64,000 bases of DNA from NCBI RefSeq assembly GCF_016583765.1, contig NZ_NRRR01000001.1:434001-498000 (forward strand), read 5' to 3'. Shown piece by piece: positions 38,207-47,485 of this stretch; within the stretch, counting starts at the first letter, position 1; each line of letters begins with the position of its first letter. Both the position numbers and the translations under genes were made by a program. Below the pieces are notes generated by a model, which did not search any database, was not told where the DNA came from, and worked only from the letters and a program-made list of their open reading frames with translations. Source of the DNA: Chromatium weissei (GTDB taxonomy: Bacteria > Pseudomonadota > Gammaproteobacteria > Chromatiales > Chromatiaceae).

Positions 38207-39642
38207 TGGCGGTAAAAATTCCACGCTTGGCAATTATGGGACATCCTAATGCAGGCAAATCTTCAGTGGTGGCAACTCTAACGGAAAATGATCAAGTCGC
38301 TATTGATAAACGGGCTGGCACCACGACTGAATCCGATGTTTATCCGGTCGTAATTGATGGTGTGACTGTCATTGAATTTATTGATACGCCGGGTTTTCAG
38401 AATCCCAATGCAATTCTCGAATGGTTTCAAGCGAATTTAGATACGCGTGATTTGGCGCGTGCCTTTGTTATGGCACATCGCGCCGATCCGCTATTTGCGC
38501 ATGACTGTGCGTTATTAGAACCCGTTGCTGAAGGCGCTGGCATTATTTTGGTGGTTGATGGCTCCAAACGAATTAAAGAAAAAGATCGAGTGGAAATTGA
38601 ATTGCTGCGTTTAACTGCGCGACCGCGTATGGCAATTTTGAATAATTTAACCAATCAAGATCGCTATATGAGTCAATGGCAAGATGCACTGAGTAAAGCC
38701 TTTAATTCAGTGCGCGAATTCAATGCACACCGAGCGACCTATTCCGAGCGCATTAAATTATTAGAAGCACTAAAAAGTATTGATCAACGCTGGGAAGCAC
38801 TGCTTGAAAATGCGATTGACGCATTCAAAAAAGATTGGGAACGTCGCACGGATCAAGCGGTTGGTGCAATTATTGATTTATTAAAAGATGCGCTGTCTTA
38901 TCGCGTTTCAAAGACAGTGAAAGACAATAAAATCGTATTCAAAAGCGGTCGAGATCGCGTTAAAGCGGAGCTTATGACGGAATTTGAAAATGGTTTGCGG
39001 CATATGGAAATTGCTGCACAAGCACAGATTCGCACACATTTCCGTCACAATGTATGGAATGTCGCTTCGGATTCAATTCTTAATCAAGATTTACTCTCGA
39101 ATGAAGTCGGTGAAGCACTCGGATTATCACGGCGACAATTGGCGCTGGTCGGCATGGCCGCAGGCGCTGCTTCAGGCGTGGCAATTGATTTAGCCACCGC
39201 CGGAAGTTCGCTCGGTAGTGGCGCGTTTTTTGGCGCGGCTGCCGGTGGCGTTCTCGGCATGGTTGGCGGCAGGGTGCTGGCAAAATTCGATATTGAACGC
39301 GCACCCGGCACACACCGTTTTACAGTGGGACCCGTCACTAACCCACGCTTTCCATTCATATTATTGGATCGCAGCATTCTCTACAGCGCCCGCGCAATGA
39401 ATTGGGCACACGGTCGGCAAGCTGCCGAGGAGGATGCGCCGAATCGCGTGCCGGAAAAAGTCATTGATAAACGCGGCTTTACCGAAGAATTGAGCAGTGC
39501 CGAGCAGCGTGAATTGGCGCGATTTTTCAGCGCAGCACGACGTGGGCGCGATTTGGAGCGTGAAGATTTGTGTCGCACGGTTATTAAAAACGTTCTGCGC
39601 GGAGTCGCATTGAGTGAAATTGATAGTCGTGGTGATTTATAA
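38206..39642 (+). CDS. DUF3482 GTPase
   Basis: A 478-residue GTPase with P-loop GHPNAGKSS at residues 12-20, switch II DTPGF near 58-62 and an Era/Der-like G domain over the first ~180 residues. A helical region follows, then a glycine-rich hydrophobic stretch (LALVGMAAGAASGVAIDL, ~310-350, and FFGAAAGGVLGMVGGRVL) that could insert in membrane, and a C-terminal domain. The start is the ATG at 38206, which overlaps the TGA of the DUF2868 gene and has GGAGAAGA upstream. The in-frame TTG at 38203 is less likely. The exact role is unknown; coupling to DUF2868 implies a shared membrane function. Confidence 0.8.
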   Translation: MAVKIPRLAIMGHPNAGKSSVVATLTENDQVAIDKRAGTTTESDVYPVVIDGVTVIEFIDTPGFQNPNAILEWFQANLDTRDLARAFVMAHRADPLFAHDCALLEPVAEGAGIILVVDGSKRIKEKDRVEIELLRLTARPRMAILNNLTNQDRYMSQWQDALSKAFNSVREFNAHRATYSERIKLLEALKSIDQRWEALLENAIDAFKKDWERRTDQAVGAIIDLLKDALSYRVSKTVKDNKIVFKSGRDRVKAELMTEFENGLRHMEIAAQAQIRTHFRHNVWNVASDSILNQDLLSNEVGEALGLSRRQLALVGMAAGAASGVAIDLATAGSSLGSGAFFGAAAGGVLGMVGGRVLAKFDIERAPGTHRFTVGPVTNPRFPFILLDRSILYSARAMNWAHGRQAAEEDAPNRVPEKVIDKRGFTEELSSAEQRELARFFSAARRGRDLEREDLCRTVIKNVLRGVALSEIDSRGDL

Positions 39643-39696
39643 CGCTCAATTAAAAAATTGATGATGCTCATTCGCGTTTTGTGCGCATCATTTCAT

Positions 39697-39724
39697 AAAA
39701 AAAGCCCCAAAATTTGGGGCTTTT
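39697..39724. terminator. Bidirectional intrinsic terminator after the DUF3482 gene
   Basis: AAAAAAAGCCCC (39697-39708) and GGGGCTTTT (39716-39724) form a GC-rich stem with an A-run on one side and a T-run on the other, so it can stop transcription from both the DUF3482 gene and the convergent hydrolase gene. Confidence 0.88.
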
Positions 39725-39792
39725 GCGTTTTGAGAATAATACGTTCGATAATTGTCCGTTGAAATACAGTCTTCATGCTGTCGATAAATATC

Positions 39793-39827
39793 CGATCTAA
39801 ATTGATTAAATCGTTCAATTTAGATCG
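39793..39827. repeat. 13-bp perfect inverted repeat downstream of the hydrolase gene
   Basis: CGATCTAAATTGA (39793-39805) and TCAATTTAGATCG (39815-39827) are exact reverse complements with a 9-base loop. The stem is AT-rich and lies 21 bases past the 3' end of the minus-strand hydrolase gene, without a following T-run. It could be an RNA-stabilising hairpin or a binding site. Confidence 0.5.
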
Positions 39828-39847
39828 AAGAGTATAACTTCAAATTG

Positions 39848-40426
39848 TTATTTGAATAGCGACCACACTTCACGGAATTGAGTATCAGTGGAATCGCCCA
39901 GCCATTCAAATCCAACGGATTCCGTGCACACAACTTGAATACCACAGTGACGCATTCGTTGTAATACGTTTTCTTTATGCGCTGAATTGCGTGAAATAAT
40001 CGCATCGGCGGGCACAAATACTTGATAACCCCAGCGTTGTAAACCCGAAACGGTTTGTGCAATACAGATGTGCGCTTCCATACCAACGACAATCAATTGT
40101 CGCCGTGTCGGATGCAATGAAATGTTGCGTTCAAAGCCGGGTGCGGTGCAACAGGAAAATGCTGTTTTTTCTGTAGGATCAGCGGTTTGTGGCATATTGA
40201 CGCGAATTGATTCAATCATTGCGCCCAGTCCTTTGGAATAGTGCTGTGTGGCAATCACCGGAATGTTGAGCATCTTGGCTGCGGAAACCAAACGATTGAT
40301 ATTGTTGACAACTTGCGTCAATTCATCGGGCTGCATTGCGGCTGCCAACCGTTCTTGCGCGTCAATAATTAACAATTGCGAGAGTGTGCGCTGACACAGT
40401 GGCATCTGAGCTTGGTGCGTCGTCAT
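39848..40426 (-). CDS. Isochorismatase-family cysteine hydrolase
   Basis: A 192-residue cytoplasmic alpha/beta hydrolase of the isochorismatase/nicotinamidase group. The catalytic triad residues are visible: Asp in LLIIDAQERL, Lys in PTEKTAFSC and Cys in EAHICIAQT. It lacks the metal-binding DxHxxDH motif of nicotinamidases and is closest in style to YcaC-like hydrolases of unknown substrate. GAGGAC lies upstream of the ATG. It follows phaB on the same strand, but a terminator (40548-40574) separates them. Confidence 0.82.
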   Translation of the reverse strand: MTTHQAQMPLCQRTLSQLLIIDAQERLAAAMQPDELTQVVNNINRLVSAAKMLNIPVIATQHYSKGLGAMIESIRVNMPQTADPTEKTAFSCCTAPGFERNISLHPTRRQLIVVGMEAHICIAQTVSGLQRWGYQVFVPADAIISRNSAHKENVLQRMRHCGIQVVCTESVGFEWLGDSTDTQFREVWSLFK

Positions 40427-40547
40427 TCAAAAAGTCCTCTTGTTTGTTGATTTAATGTGATGTCCGAACGTTAACGCGCCGTGAGTTTGCGCTATTCGGT
40501 CACAATGGATCAAGAATCGACATGCTGAATGCAGAAAAAATGCGGGT

Positions 40548-40574
40548 AAAAAAAGCCCAGCGGGGGTGCTGGGC
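40548..40574 (-). terminator. Intrinsic terminator of the pha minus-strand operon
   Basis: Read on the minus strand, GCCCAGC and GCTGGGC (complements of 40568-40574 and 40555-40561) form a 7-base GC stem with a 6-base loop, followed by seven U residues (A-run 40548-40554). It lies about 87 bases after the phaB stop. Confidence 0.85.
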
Positions 40575-40660
40575 AAAGAACGTCTCATTGATGAAAGAGA
40601 CGAGGAGGACACGGAAATAAGGTCGTGGCGACCGGTGCAATCAGGTCGCGCCAGTGTGCG

Positions 40661-41401
40661 TTAGTGCATGAATAAGCCGCCGTTTACGGGCAAATTCGCG
40701 CCGGTGATGTAGGCACTGTCATCGCTCGCTAAAAATGCAATTGCTGCTGCAATTTCAGCGGGTTGCGCCATGCGCCGCATCGGAATTCCATTGATGATGC
40801 TGGTGCGTACTGCGTCATCAATCGCTAAAGTCATCGCGGTTTCAGTGTAGCCGGGTGACACGGTGTTGACGGTCACGCCTTTCGCTGCACCTTCTTGCGC
40901 CAGCGCCATCGTGAAGCCGTGCATTCCGGCTTTGGCTGCCGAGTAATTTGCTTGACCAAATTGACCGCGCTGCCCGTTGACGGAGGAGATGTTGATAATT
41001 CGTCCAAAACCACGTTCCAACATGCCTTCCCAAATCGGGCGGGTCACGTTGAAAATACTGTTTAAGTTCACGTTAATCACGGCGTTCCAATGCGCTGCCT
41101 CCATCTTTCTGAAGGTCTTATCGCGGGTAATGCCAGCGCAATTGACCAAAATATCAATCGAACCGTAGGTTGCCGTGATGTCGTTCACCATGCGAGTGCT
41201 GTCTTCAAACGACGACACATCTGCAGCGATGGTGGCGATGTTCAAGCCTTCTGCCGAGCGTGCCTGCTGCCAAGTCACAGCGGCATCTGCTTCGGATGGA
41301 TGACAATTTGCAATGACGGTGTAGCCATCGGTTGCCAAACGCGTACAAATTGCCGTGCCGAGACCGCCGATTCCGCCAGTCACCAATGCGATACGTGCCA
41401 T
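40661..41401 (-). CDS. phaB: Acetoacetyl-CoA reductase PhaB
   Basis: A 246-residue short-chain dehydrogenase. The N-terminal cofactor motif is TGGIGGLG, followed by the NCAG segment and the catalytic Ser-Tyr-Lys in ISSVNG and NYSAAKAG. The C-terminal VNGGLFMH ending is typical of PhaB. It reduces acetoacetyl-CoA to (R)-3-hydroxybutyryl-CoA with NADPH, the monomer for storage polyester. The start has an excellent GGAGG site. It is last in the minus-strand pha run, after the phasin gene. Confidence 0.93.
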   Translation of the reverse strand: MARIALVTGGIGGLGTAICTRLATDGYTVIANCHPSEADAAVTWQQARSAEGLNIATIAADVSSFEDSTRMVNDITATYGSIDILVNCAGITRDKTFRKMEAAHWNAVINVNLNSIFNVTRPIWEGMLERGFGRIINISSVNGQRGQFGQANYSAAKAGMHGFTMALAQEGAAKGVTVNTVSPGYTETAMTLAIDDAVRTSIINGIPMRRMAQPAEIAAAIAFLASDDSAYITGANLPVNGGLFMH

Positions 41402-41488
41402 GTTTTTTCCTCCAATATCTTGTTTATTATTGCGTTCTGTTGTCCTTAATCAATCGAAATGATCCATCCTTGGATCATCGAAAAACCA

Positions 41489-41854
41489 TCAAGCCGTCGC
41501 AGTTTGCTGACGCAGATCAGCAGTGATTTCGGCGGTGTTCTTTTCCAACCACAGGCGGTAATCGTCACGTGCTTCGTTGACGAGCTGCATTGTGGTCTTG
41601 CTTTCCGCCATCACGCGCTCGCTCAGTTCCTTGGTTGCATCGATCTGACCCTGAAAAAACTCGTTGTAACCCTTGGCTTCGGTGGCGAGTTTGGTCAGAC
41701 GCATGGTGTGATCCATGTACAGCGTCAATGCGTCCATTTGTCGCGTTGCCATCTTCTCGAAGATGCGCATATTCAGTTCGCCGAGGCTGTTCAGGCGCTC
41801 AACGTTTTTGTTAGTCAATTCAGTGACGTTGTTCAAAGTATCGGTTGTTGTCAT
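41489..41854 (-). CDS. phaP: Phasin (polyhydroxyalkanoate granule-associated protein)
   Basis: A 121-residue, helix-rich, amphipathic protein of the phasin family: NLNNVTEL-like start, repeated heptad-like segments and FFQGQIDATKELSERVMAES, the typical phasin core. It coats polyester granules and controls their size. The in-frame upstream codons (to 41905) are rejected because GGAG stands seven bases before the ATG at 41854. It lies between phaR and phaB, the same order as in the Allochromatium pha locus as I recall it. Confidence 0.85.
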   Translation of the reverse strand: MTTTDTLNNVTELTNKNVERLNSLGELNMRIFEKMATRQMDALTLYMDHTMRLTKLATEAKGYNEFFQGQIDATKELSERVMAESKTTMQLVNEARDDYRLWLEKNTAEITADLRQQTATA

Positions 41855-41965
41855 GGTCAGTCTCCGAATAGAGATTGTGCAGTGCAGCAATGTTGCGACG
41901 CACAATAGTCGTCTCCACGATTCAGGTCAACACCCAAAATGCAATTTTTTTGCAGTGAACGAGCA

Positions 41966-42448
41966 TCACCTTGATTCATCGTCTCTTTTTGGTCGTTTCG
42001 CACCAAAATTAAATCCGGCAGCGCGCATGAAATCCTGTTGTAAATCAGCCCAGATTTCGACATTTTTCTGTGTCATGCGCGTCATCGCCTCAAATGGATT
42101 TTCCGTCCACGACTGCGTCATTTCCTGCTGCTGCTTGGCAAACAAATCAAGTGACGTTTCCAAATAGCGGGTAAACATGCCCTGCAAGGTTCCGCCATAA
42201 AAGCGAATGATTTGCGCCAGCATATTGGCGCTAAATAAGGGTTCGCCTCCGCTTTCCTCCTCCAACATGATTTGCAACAAGATTGCGCGAGTGATGTCGG
42301 TGTCATTCGCCGTATCTAATACGCGAATATGAATGCCGGTCATCACTAAATTGCGAACATCTGCTACCGTGATATAACGACTGACTTTCGTATCATAAAG
42401 TCGCCGATTGGGATATTTTTTAATCAAGCGTTCGCCTTGCAGTTCCAT
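41966..42448 (-). CDS. phaR: PhaR, polyhydroxyalkanoate synthesis repressor
   Basis: A 160-residue DNA-binding regulator. The start LQGERLIKKYPNRRLYDT and the SRYITVADVRNLVMTG segment are the PHB/PHA accumulation regulator N-terminal domain. The following region (EPLFSANMLAQIIRFYGG) matches the rest of PhaR. PhaR binds polyester and releases phasin promoters when granules form. The ATG at 42448 has GGA eight bases upstream and gives the family N-terminus; longer starts overlap the MFS gene. Regulation of the adjacent phasin gene is the expected role. Confidence 0.9.
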   Translation of the reverse strand: MELQGERLIKKYPNRRLYDTKVSRYITVADVRNLVMTGIHIRVLDTANDTDITRAILLQIMLEEESGGEPLFSANMLAQIIRFYGGTLQGMFTRYLETSLDLFAKQQQEMTQSWTENPFEAMTRMTQKNVEIWADLQQDFMRAAGFNFGAKRPKRDDESR

Positions 42449-42497
42449 TGGTTTTTCCAGCAAATGTTTAATAACGATGAATGCGCAACGGTGATAT

Positions 42498-43802
42498 TTA
42501 ATCGGCAGTTGGCGGGCGATGATGCTGAATGCGTACATAAACGCTCGCTACCAATAATAGGATATTGATAAAGCCGATTACGACGAAAGGTGCTCGCGGA
42601 TCAACGTGATCAAAAAGTTGTCCGCCAATCGCAGTCATCAAGAGAATACCAATTGCTCCAGCTACATTAAATGCGCCTAATACCGCACCGCGTTGCGCCA
42701 ATGGCGCTTCCTGTCCAATGAGCGATTGACCACCGAGAAAGACGCTGATTTGTCCAATGCCCAGCAGAATGAAAAAGATCGTTCCGTTGTGTGCTAATGG
42801 GTCGTCGAGCAGCAGTAATACTAAATTGCCGATGGCGGACAATGCCATGCACACGGCCAAGGCGCTCACGCGATCAATGCGGTCAAGCAGTGGGCCTAAA
42901 ATTGGAGCCCATACCAGCGCCGCAATTTGTGCGATAACAAAAATGAAAGTTCCGCCCATCACGGCTGCTGCCGGTTCTAAACCTGCTGCTTGACCTGACA
43001 ACGTGCCCCATAAAATCAAAAAGACGGCATTCACTGATTGATCGCCGCGAGCGATGAAAGCTGCGGAATAGGCTAATAAAATGCGTGGATTACGCGCTTG
43101 CGCAAAACCACTGAGCAGCAATTCACGCACGGTTGGACGTTCGTCGTGTTGTGTGGGAACGCCGGGTTTCAAACCCCACCAAATCAGCACGGCGACGGCA
43201 ACTGCGAGTCCGGCAACGATGAAATGGGTTAAACGTCCGGCAGTCAGGCTGTCAACTCCGGCGTTAATCAGCATTTTAGGAACAGAACCAAAGCCTTGGC
43301 TGATAATCACTACGCCCAAACCACTCAATACGCCGACGGTGGCGACCAATTTTCCACGTGAACACTCGGCGGGATAATCGACCATGACGGTGGACAGTCC
43401 GCCGGCAACGGTGACCACTGCAAGCGCGTAAATGATGCGATCCAAATACAGCGCGGTGACCGATTCTGCAAAGGGATAAAGCACATAGGTCAGGGCGAGC
43501 AGTAGAAAACCGACGGCGTACACCGGTCGCCGTCCGATGCGATCCATCAGCACTCCGGCGGGTAAAAACAGAAGGAGCGTCAGTATCTCGGTAAAAAACA
43601 CCAAGTTACCGCTCAATGCGCCCTGTTCATTGGTGGGAATGTGCAGATGTTCATTCAAAATGTAGGTTTGACCGATGGAGATGAAAATCATCAGACCAAT
43701 CGAAAAAAACGCGGCGACGAAGAATGTCCAGCCATGTCGCGGATGAATGCCGGAGGCCAGTCGTAAGTGTCCAATGCGAACGGAGATATGTTGATTGTGC
43801 AT
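42498..43802 (-). CDS. MFS transporter inserted in the pha locus
   Basis: A 434-residue major facilitator with 12 predicted helices. The loop 2-3 signature MDRIGRRPVYAVGF and a related DRIDRVSAL in the second half are visible. The substrate cannot be assigned. An in-frame TTG at 43811 would add three residues; the ATG at 43802 is used, though no strong ribosome-binding site is evident. It sits between phaA and phaR on the same strand, 49 bases before phaR, where Chromatiaceae pha loci usually have no transporter. It could export or import an organic acid relevant to storage metabolism, but that is speculation. Confidence 0.8.
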   Translation of the reverse strand: MHNQHISVRIGHLRLASGIHPRHGWTFFVAAFFSIGLMIFISIGQTYILNEHLHIPTNEQGALSGNLVFFTEILTLLLFLPAGVLMDRIGRRPVYAVGFLLLALTYVLYPFAESVTALYLDRIIYALAVVTVAGGLSTVMVDYPAECSRGKLVATVGVLSGLGVVIISQGFGSVPKMLINAGVDSLTAGRLTHFIVAGLAVAVAVLIWWGLKPGVPTQHDERPTVRELLLSGFAQARNPRILLAYSAAFIARGDQSVNAVFLILWGTLSGQAAGLEPAAAVMGGTFIFVIAQIAALVWAPILGPLLDRIDRVSALAVCMALSAIGNLVLLLLDDPLAHNGTIFFILLGIGQISVFLGGQSLIGQEAPLAQRGAVLGAFNVAGAIGILLMTAIGGQLFDHVDPRAPFVVIGFINILLLVASVYVRIQHHRPPTAD

Positions 43803-43901
43803 TGATTTCAAAACTTAAATCTAAGAGGGTGGTTTGCAACCTAACGAGATTTAACAGCGGTTGCAATGGAAATACGCAGCACAAACGCGTGTTCTGCCCA
43901 C

Positions 43902-43927
43902 AAAAAACCCCGCCGCAGCGGGGTTTT
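43902..43927. terminator. Bidirectional terminator downstream of phaA
   Basis: AAAAAACCCCG (43902-43912) and CGGGGTTTT (43919-43927) form a GC stem with a 6-base loop, flanked by an A-run and a T-run. It lies just after the phaA stop on the minus strand and before the MFS gene, so phaA may be transcribed separately from the MFS-phaR-phasin-phaB genes. Confidence 0.88.
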
Positions 43928-43948
43928 CAATTTCATGCCGTCAAACAG

Positions 43949-45133
43949 TTACGGGCGTTCAATCGCCAGCGCCACGCCCTGACCACCGCCAATGCACAGC
44001 GTCGCCAGACCTTTTTTCGCATCGCGGCGCTGCATTTCATACAGCAGCGTCACCAGAATGCGTGCACCAGAAGCGCCAATCGGATGACCGAGCGCAATCG
44101 CGCCGCCGTTGACGTTGACCTTCGATAAGTCCCAGCCCATGTCTTGATTAACGGACATTGCCTGCGCCGCAAAGGCTTCATTGGCTTCGATTAAATCTAA
44201 ATCGGCGGGAGTCCAACCGGCTTTTTCCAAGCATTTCGTCGACGCGGGAATCGGTCCCGTGCCCATAATCGCCGGATCGACTCCGGCGCTGGCGAAGGCG
44301 ACCAGACGCGCCAGCGGTGTCAAACCCAGCGCCTGCGCCTTGGTTTCGGTCATCACGATGACCATCGCTGCGCCATCGTTAATGCCCGACGCATTGCCAG
44401 CCGTGACGGTGCCATTTTTATCAAAGGCCGGACGCAGTTTGGCGAGTGTTTCTGCCGTCGTTCCCGCACGCGGAAATTCGTCAGTGGCAAAAATCAACGG
44501 TTCACCTTTGCGCTGCGGAATGTGCACCGGAATGATTTCATCGGTGAAGCGTCCGGCTTGAATGGCGGCTTCTGCTTTCTGTTGCGAAGCAGCGGCAAAT
44601 TGATCCTGTGCGGTGCGATCAAAGCCGTATTGCGTGGCGATGTTTTCGGCAGTCACGCCCATGTGATAGTTATTAAACGCATCCCAAAGACCGTCAACGA
44701 TCATGGTGTCTTTCAATTGCCAATCGCCCATGCGCTGACCTTCACGGGAGCGCGGAAGCACGTGCGCAGACTGACTCATGTTTTCCTGACCGCCCGCAAT
44801 GACGATGTCGGCATCGCCGCAAGCCACTGCCTGCATTGCCAAATGCACGGCTTTAAGTCCGCTGCCACAAACTTTGTTGATCGTCATGGCGGGCACTTGC
44901 TGCGGTAAACCCGCGTTGAGCGTAGTTTGGCGAGCAGGATTCTGACCCACGCCGGCGGTCAATACCTGACCGAGAATGACTTCATCGACCTGCTCCGCTG
45001 CAATGCCGGTGCGAGCGAGTAACGCTTTCAGAACAATTGCGCCGAGCTCGGTCGCAGGTAACGCGGCGAGACTGCCGCCAAAAGAACCAACGGCCGTACG
45101 TCCGGCAGCAACGATGACAATGTTTTCGCTCAT
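43949..45133 (-). CDS. phaA: Acetyl-CoA C-acetyltransferase PhaA (beta-ketothiolase)
   Basis: A 394-residue thiolase of standard length. The nucleophile is Cys89 in NKVCGSG. The other catalytic residues are the His of GHPIGASG and the Cys of LCIGGGQG near the C-terminus. It condenses two acetyl-CoA to acetoacetyl-CoA, the first step of polyhydroxybutyrate synthesis. It is divergent from phaE with about 126 bases between starts, a shared control region. GAGGAC lies upstream of the ATG. Confidence 0.94.
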   Translation of the reverse strand: MSENIVIVAAGRTAVGSFGGSLAALPATELGAIVLKALLARTGIAAEQVDEVILGQVLTAGVGQNPARQTTLNAGLPQQVPAMTINKVCGSGLKAVHLAMQAVACGDADIVIAGGQENMSQSAHVLPRSREGQRMGDWQLKDTMIVDGLWDAFNNYHMGVTAENIATQYGFDRTAQDQFAAASQQKAEAAIQAGRFTDEIIPVHIPQRKGEPLIFATDEFPRAGTTAETLAKLRPAFDKNGTVTAGNASGINDGAAMVIVMTETKAQALGLTPLARLVAFASAGVDPAIMGTGPIPASTKCLEKAGWTPADLDLIEANEAFAAQAMSVNQDMGWDLSKVNVNGGAIALGHPIGASGARILVTLLYEMQRRDAKKGLATLCIGGGQGVALAIERP

Positions 45134-45259
45134 GGGAATGGAAGTCCTCTGAAATCTAATTGTGAAATTGGTATGCAGTTTTGAATTCTACGCAACTTTG
45201 TTGCAGTGCACAAATCAGCATGTTAAGTTTCATTGAAATCGACAACGGATAAAAACATC

Positions 45260-46321
45260 ATGTCAAACGATAGCTTTTTTAACGACGATTGGCTGGCGCT
45301 ACAGCGTAAGTATTGGGACAACTGGACGGCGATGAGCCAAAAAGCCATGGGAATGACGGGTACGGCTTCACCAACCACGCCATGGGAAAGCGCACTGGAT
45401 CATTGGTGGAAAGCGGTGTCTCCCGCTGCGCCGAATGTCAGTAAATCGTTTATAGACAACATGTTAGAACAAGGAAAGGTGTTTTTTCGCCTCGCCGAAA
45501 CGCTGTCTGCATCTTCGACGGATACCAACACCAATCTCGGCGTGACATGGTGGACGCAAGCCCTTGAAGACATGCAGAAACGCTTCAGTGGATCGCTTGA
45601 CGAGAACGGCAATGCCGCACAACGCATGATGTCGTTTTGGGAAATGCCACTCGACAATTGGCAACGCATGATGTCTTCAATGTCACCAATTCCCGGCGAC
45701 ATGCTGCGCAATGTTCCACACGACCATTTGAAAGATCATCTCCATCGCGCATTAGCCGCACCGGGTTTGGGTTATACCCGCGAAGAACAGGGTCAATATC
45801 AAGATTTAATGCGCTGTTCATTAGATTATCAAGCCGCATTACAAGAATACATCGGCTTTTATAATCAATTAAATCTGAAATCTATTCAACGCATGGCACA
45901 GCGTTTACAGCACATTAGCACCAGCAGTGATAAACCTATTGACTCCGCTCGTGCGCTATACGACGAATGGGTAAATTGCTGTGAAGCCGTTTACGCAAAT
46001 GAAGTCATCACACCAGAATACGCCAAAATTCACGGCCATTTAGTCAATGCGCAGATGGCAATGAAAAAGCGCATGGGCATTATCGTCGATGAAAATCTTG
46101 GCGCAATGAATATGCCCACGCGCAGTGAATTGCGCACCGTACAAGATCGCCTGCAAGAAACACGGCGCGATAACAAACAATTGCGTCATCGGTTACACGC
46201 TTTAGAAAAGCAGGTCGCGGTATTACTCGGTGAGAATACGCCCGCGCTGTCAACGGCAATTAAAACCACTGTGCCGGTTGCTAAAACACCCGTGCGCCGC
46301 AAACCAGCCCAGCCGGAATAA
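45260..46321 (+). CDS. phaE: PhaE subunit of class III polyhydroxyalkanoate synthase
   Basis: A 353-residue protein with the PhaE pattern: N-terminal DDWLALQRKYWDNW, a Met/Trp-rich amphipathic body and a C-terminal MNMPTRSELRTVQDRLQE stretch followed by a coiled coil. It has no catalytic residues of its own but forms the active class III synthase with PhaC. The in-frame TTG at 45233 is rejected in favour of the ATG at 45260. phaC follows after 12 bases. The phaE-phaC order is the one found in sulfur purple bacteria. Confidence 0.92.
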   Translation: MSNDSFFNDDWLALQRKYWDNWTAMSQKAMGMTGTASPTTPWESALDHWWKAVSPAAPNVSKSFIDNMLEQGKVFFRLAETLSASSTDTNTNLGVTWWTQALEDMQKRFSGSLDENGNAAQRMMSFWEMPLDNWQRMMSSMSPIPGDMLRNVPHDHLKDHLHRALAAPGLGYTREEQGQYQDLMRCSLDYQAALQEYIGFYNQLNLKSIQRMAQRLQHISTSSDKPIDSARALYDEWVNCCEAVYANEVITPEYAKIHGHLVNAQMAMKKRMGIIVDENLGAMNMPTRSELRTVQDRLQETRRDNKQLRHRLHALEKQVAVLLGENTPALSTAIKTTVPVAKTPVRRKPAQPE

Positions 46322-46333
46322 GGAGCAACACCG

Positions 46334-47404
46334 ATGATGATGCCAATTAACATTCGCCCCGATCAACTCGCACAGGAAATGCTAGATTACAGTCGCAAAC
46401 TGGGTCAAAGCATGGAAAATTTACTCAATGCCGAAGCGATTGATGAAGGTGTGAGCTCGAAGCAAGTTGTCTATCAAGAAGACAAATTAAAACTCTATCG
46501 TTATGACACGCCAGAAGGTGTCATGCCGAGTGCCACTCCGCTATTGATTGTTTATGCGTTGGTCAATCGCCCATACATGACTGACATTCAGGAAGATCGT
46601 TCGACAATCAAAGGCTTACTGGCAACTGGTCAGGATGTTTATTTAATTGATTGGGGTTATCCTGATCAAGCAGATCGGGCAATTACACTGGATGATTATA
46701 TCAATGGATACATTGATAGCTGCGTAGAGCATTTGCGCGAACAACTCGGTGTAGAAAAAGTCAATTTATTGGGAATTTGTCAGGGCGGCGCATTCAGTTT
46801 GATGTATACCGCATTGCATCCAGAGAAAGTGAATAATCTGGTGACAATGGTCACGCCAGTCGATTTCAAAACACCAGACAATCTATTATCTGCATGGGTA
46901 CAGCATGTCGATATTGATTTAGCTGTCGATACGATGGGCAACATTCCCGGTGAATTACTCAATTGGAGTTTTCTCACGCTCAAACCATACAGCTTGATGG
47001 GACAGAAATACGTCAACATGGTTGACATGCTTGATGACCCAGCAAAAGTAAAGAACTTTTTGCGAATGGAAAAATGGATTTTCGACAGCCCAGATCAAGC
47101 CGGTGAAGCCTTTCGGCAATTCATTAAAGACTTTTATCAACACAACGGGTTTATTAACGGCGGTGTGTGGCTGGGTCAATACGAAGTTGATTTGAAACAC
47201 ATCACCTGTCCGGTATTGAATATCTATGCGCTGCAAGATCATCTCGTTCCACCAGATGCGTCGAAAGCACTGAATGGACGCACCAGCAGTAATGATTACA
47301 CTGAATTGGCATTTCCCGGTGGTCACATCGGAATTTATGTGAGTGGCAAGGCGCAAAAAGAAGTCACACCAGCAATTGGTAAATGGTTAAATGCGCGCCC
47401 GTAA
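46334..47404 (+). CDS. phaC: PhaC catalytic subunit of class III polyhydroxyalkanoate synthase
   Basis: A 356-residue alpha/beta-hydrolase-fold synthase that polymerises 3-hydroxyacyl-CoA. The lipase-like box GICQGG places the nucleophile at Cys149; Asp302 (LQDHL) and His331 (PGGHIG) complete the triad. All three coincide in number with the class III PhaC of Allochromatium vinosum, so the protein is intact and closely related. AAGGAG lies about ten bases before the first ATG. It ends 26 bases before a very strong terminator. Confidence 0.96.
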   Translation: MMMPINIRPDQLAQEMLDYSRKLGQSMENLLNAEAIDEGVSSKQVVYQEDKLKLYRYDTPEGVMPSATPLLIVYALVNRPYMTDIQEDRSTIKGLLATGQDVYLIDWGYPDQADRAITLDDYINGYIDSCVEHLREQLGVEKVNLLGICQGGAFSLMYTALHPEKVNNLVTMVTPVDFKTPDNLLSAWVQHVDIDLAVDTMGNIPGELLNWSFLTLKPYSLMGQKYVNMVDMLDDPAKVKNFLRMEKWIFDSPDQAGEAFRQFIKDFYQHNGFINGGVWLGQYEVDLKHITCPVLNIYALQDHLVPPDASKALNGRTSSNDYTELAFPGGHIGIYVSGKAQKEVTPAIGKWLNARP

Positions 47405-47430
47405 ATTGCTATGAACACCTGAATTAAGCG

Positions 47431-47470
47431 CAATAAAAAACCCCGATAACATTATCGGGGTTTTTTATTG
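47431..47470. terminator. Strong bidirectional terminator between phaC and skp-like gene
   Basis: The 19-base arms 47431-47449 and 47452-47470 are exact reverse complements, with CCCCGATAA/TTATCGGGG at the core and A-run/T-run flanks. They serve the convergent phaC and OmpH/Skp genes. Confidence 0.93.
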
Positions 47471-47485
47471 TTCGGCAAAAAGCAG

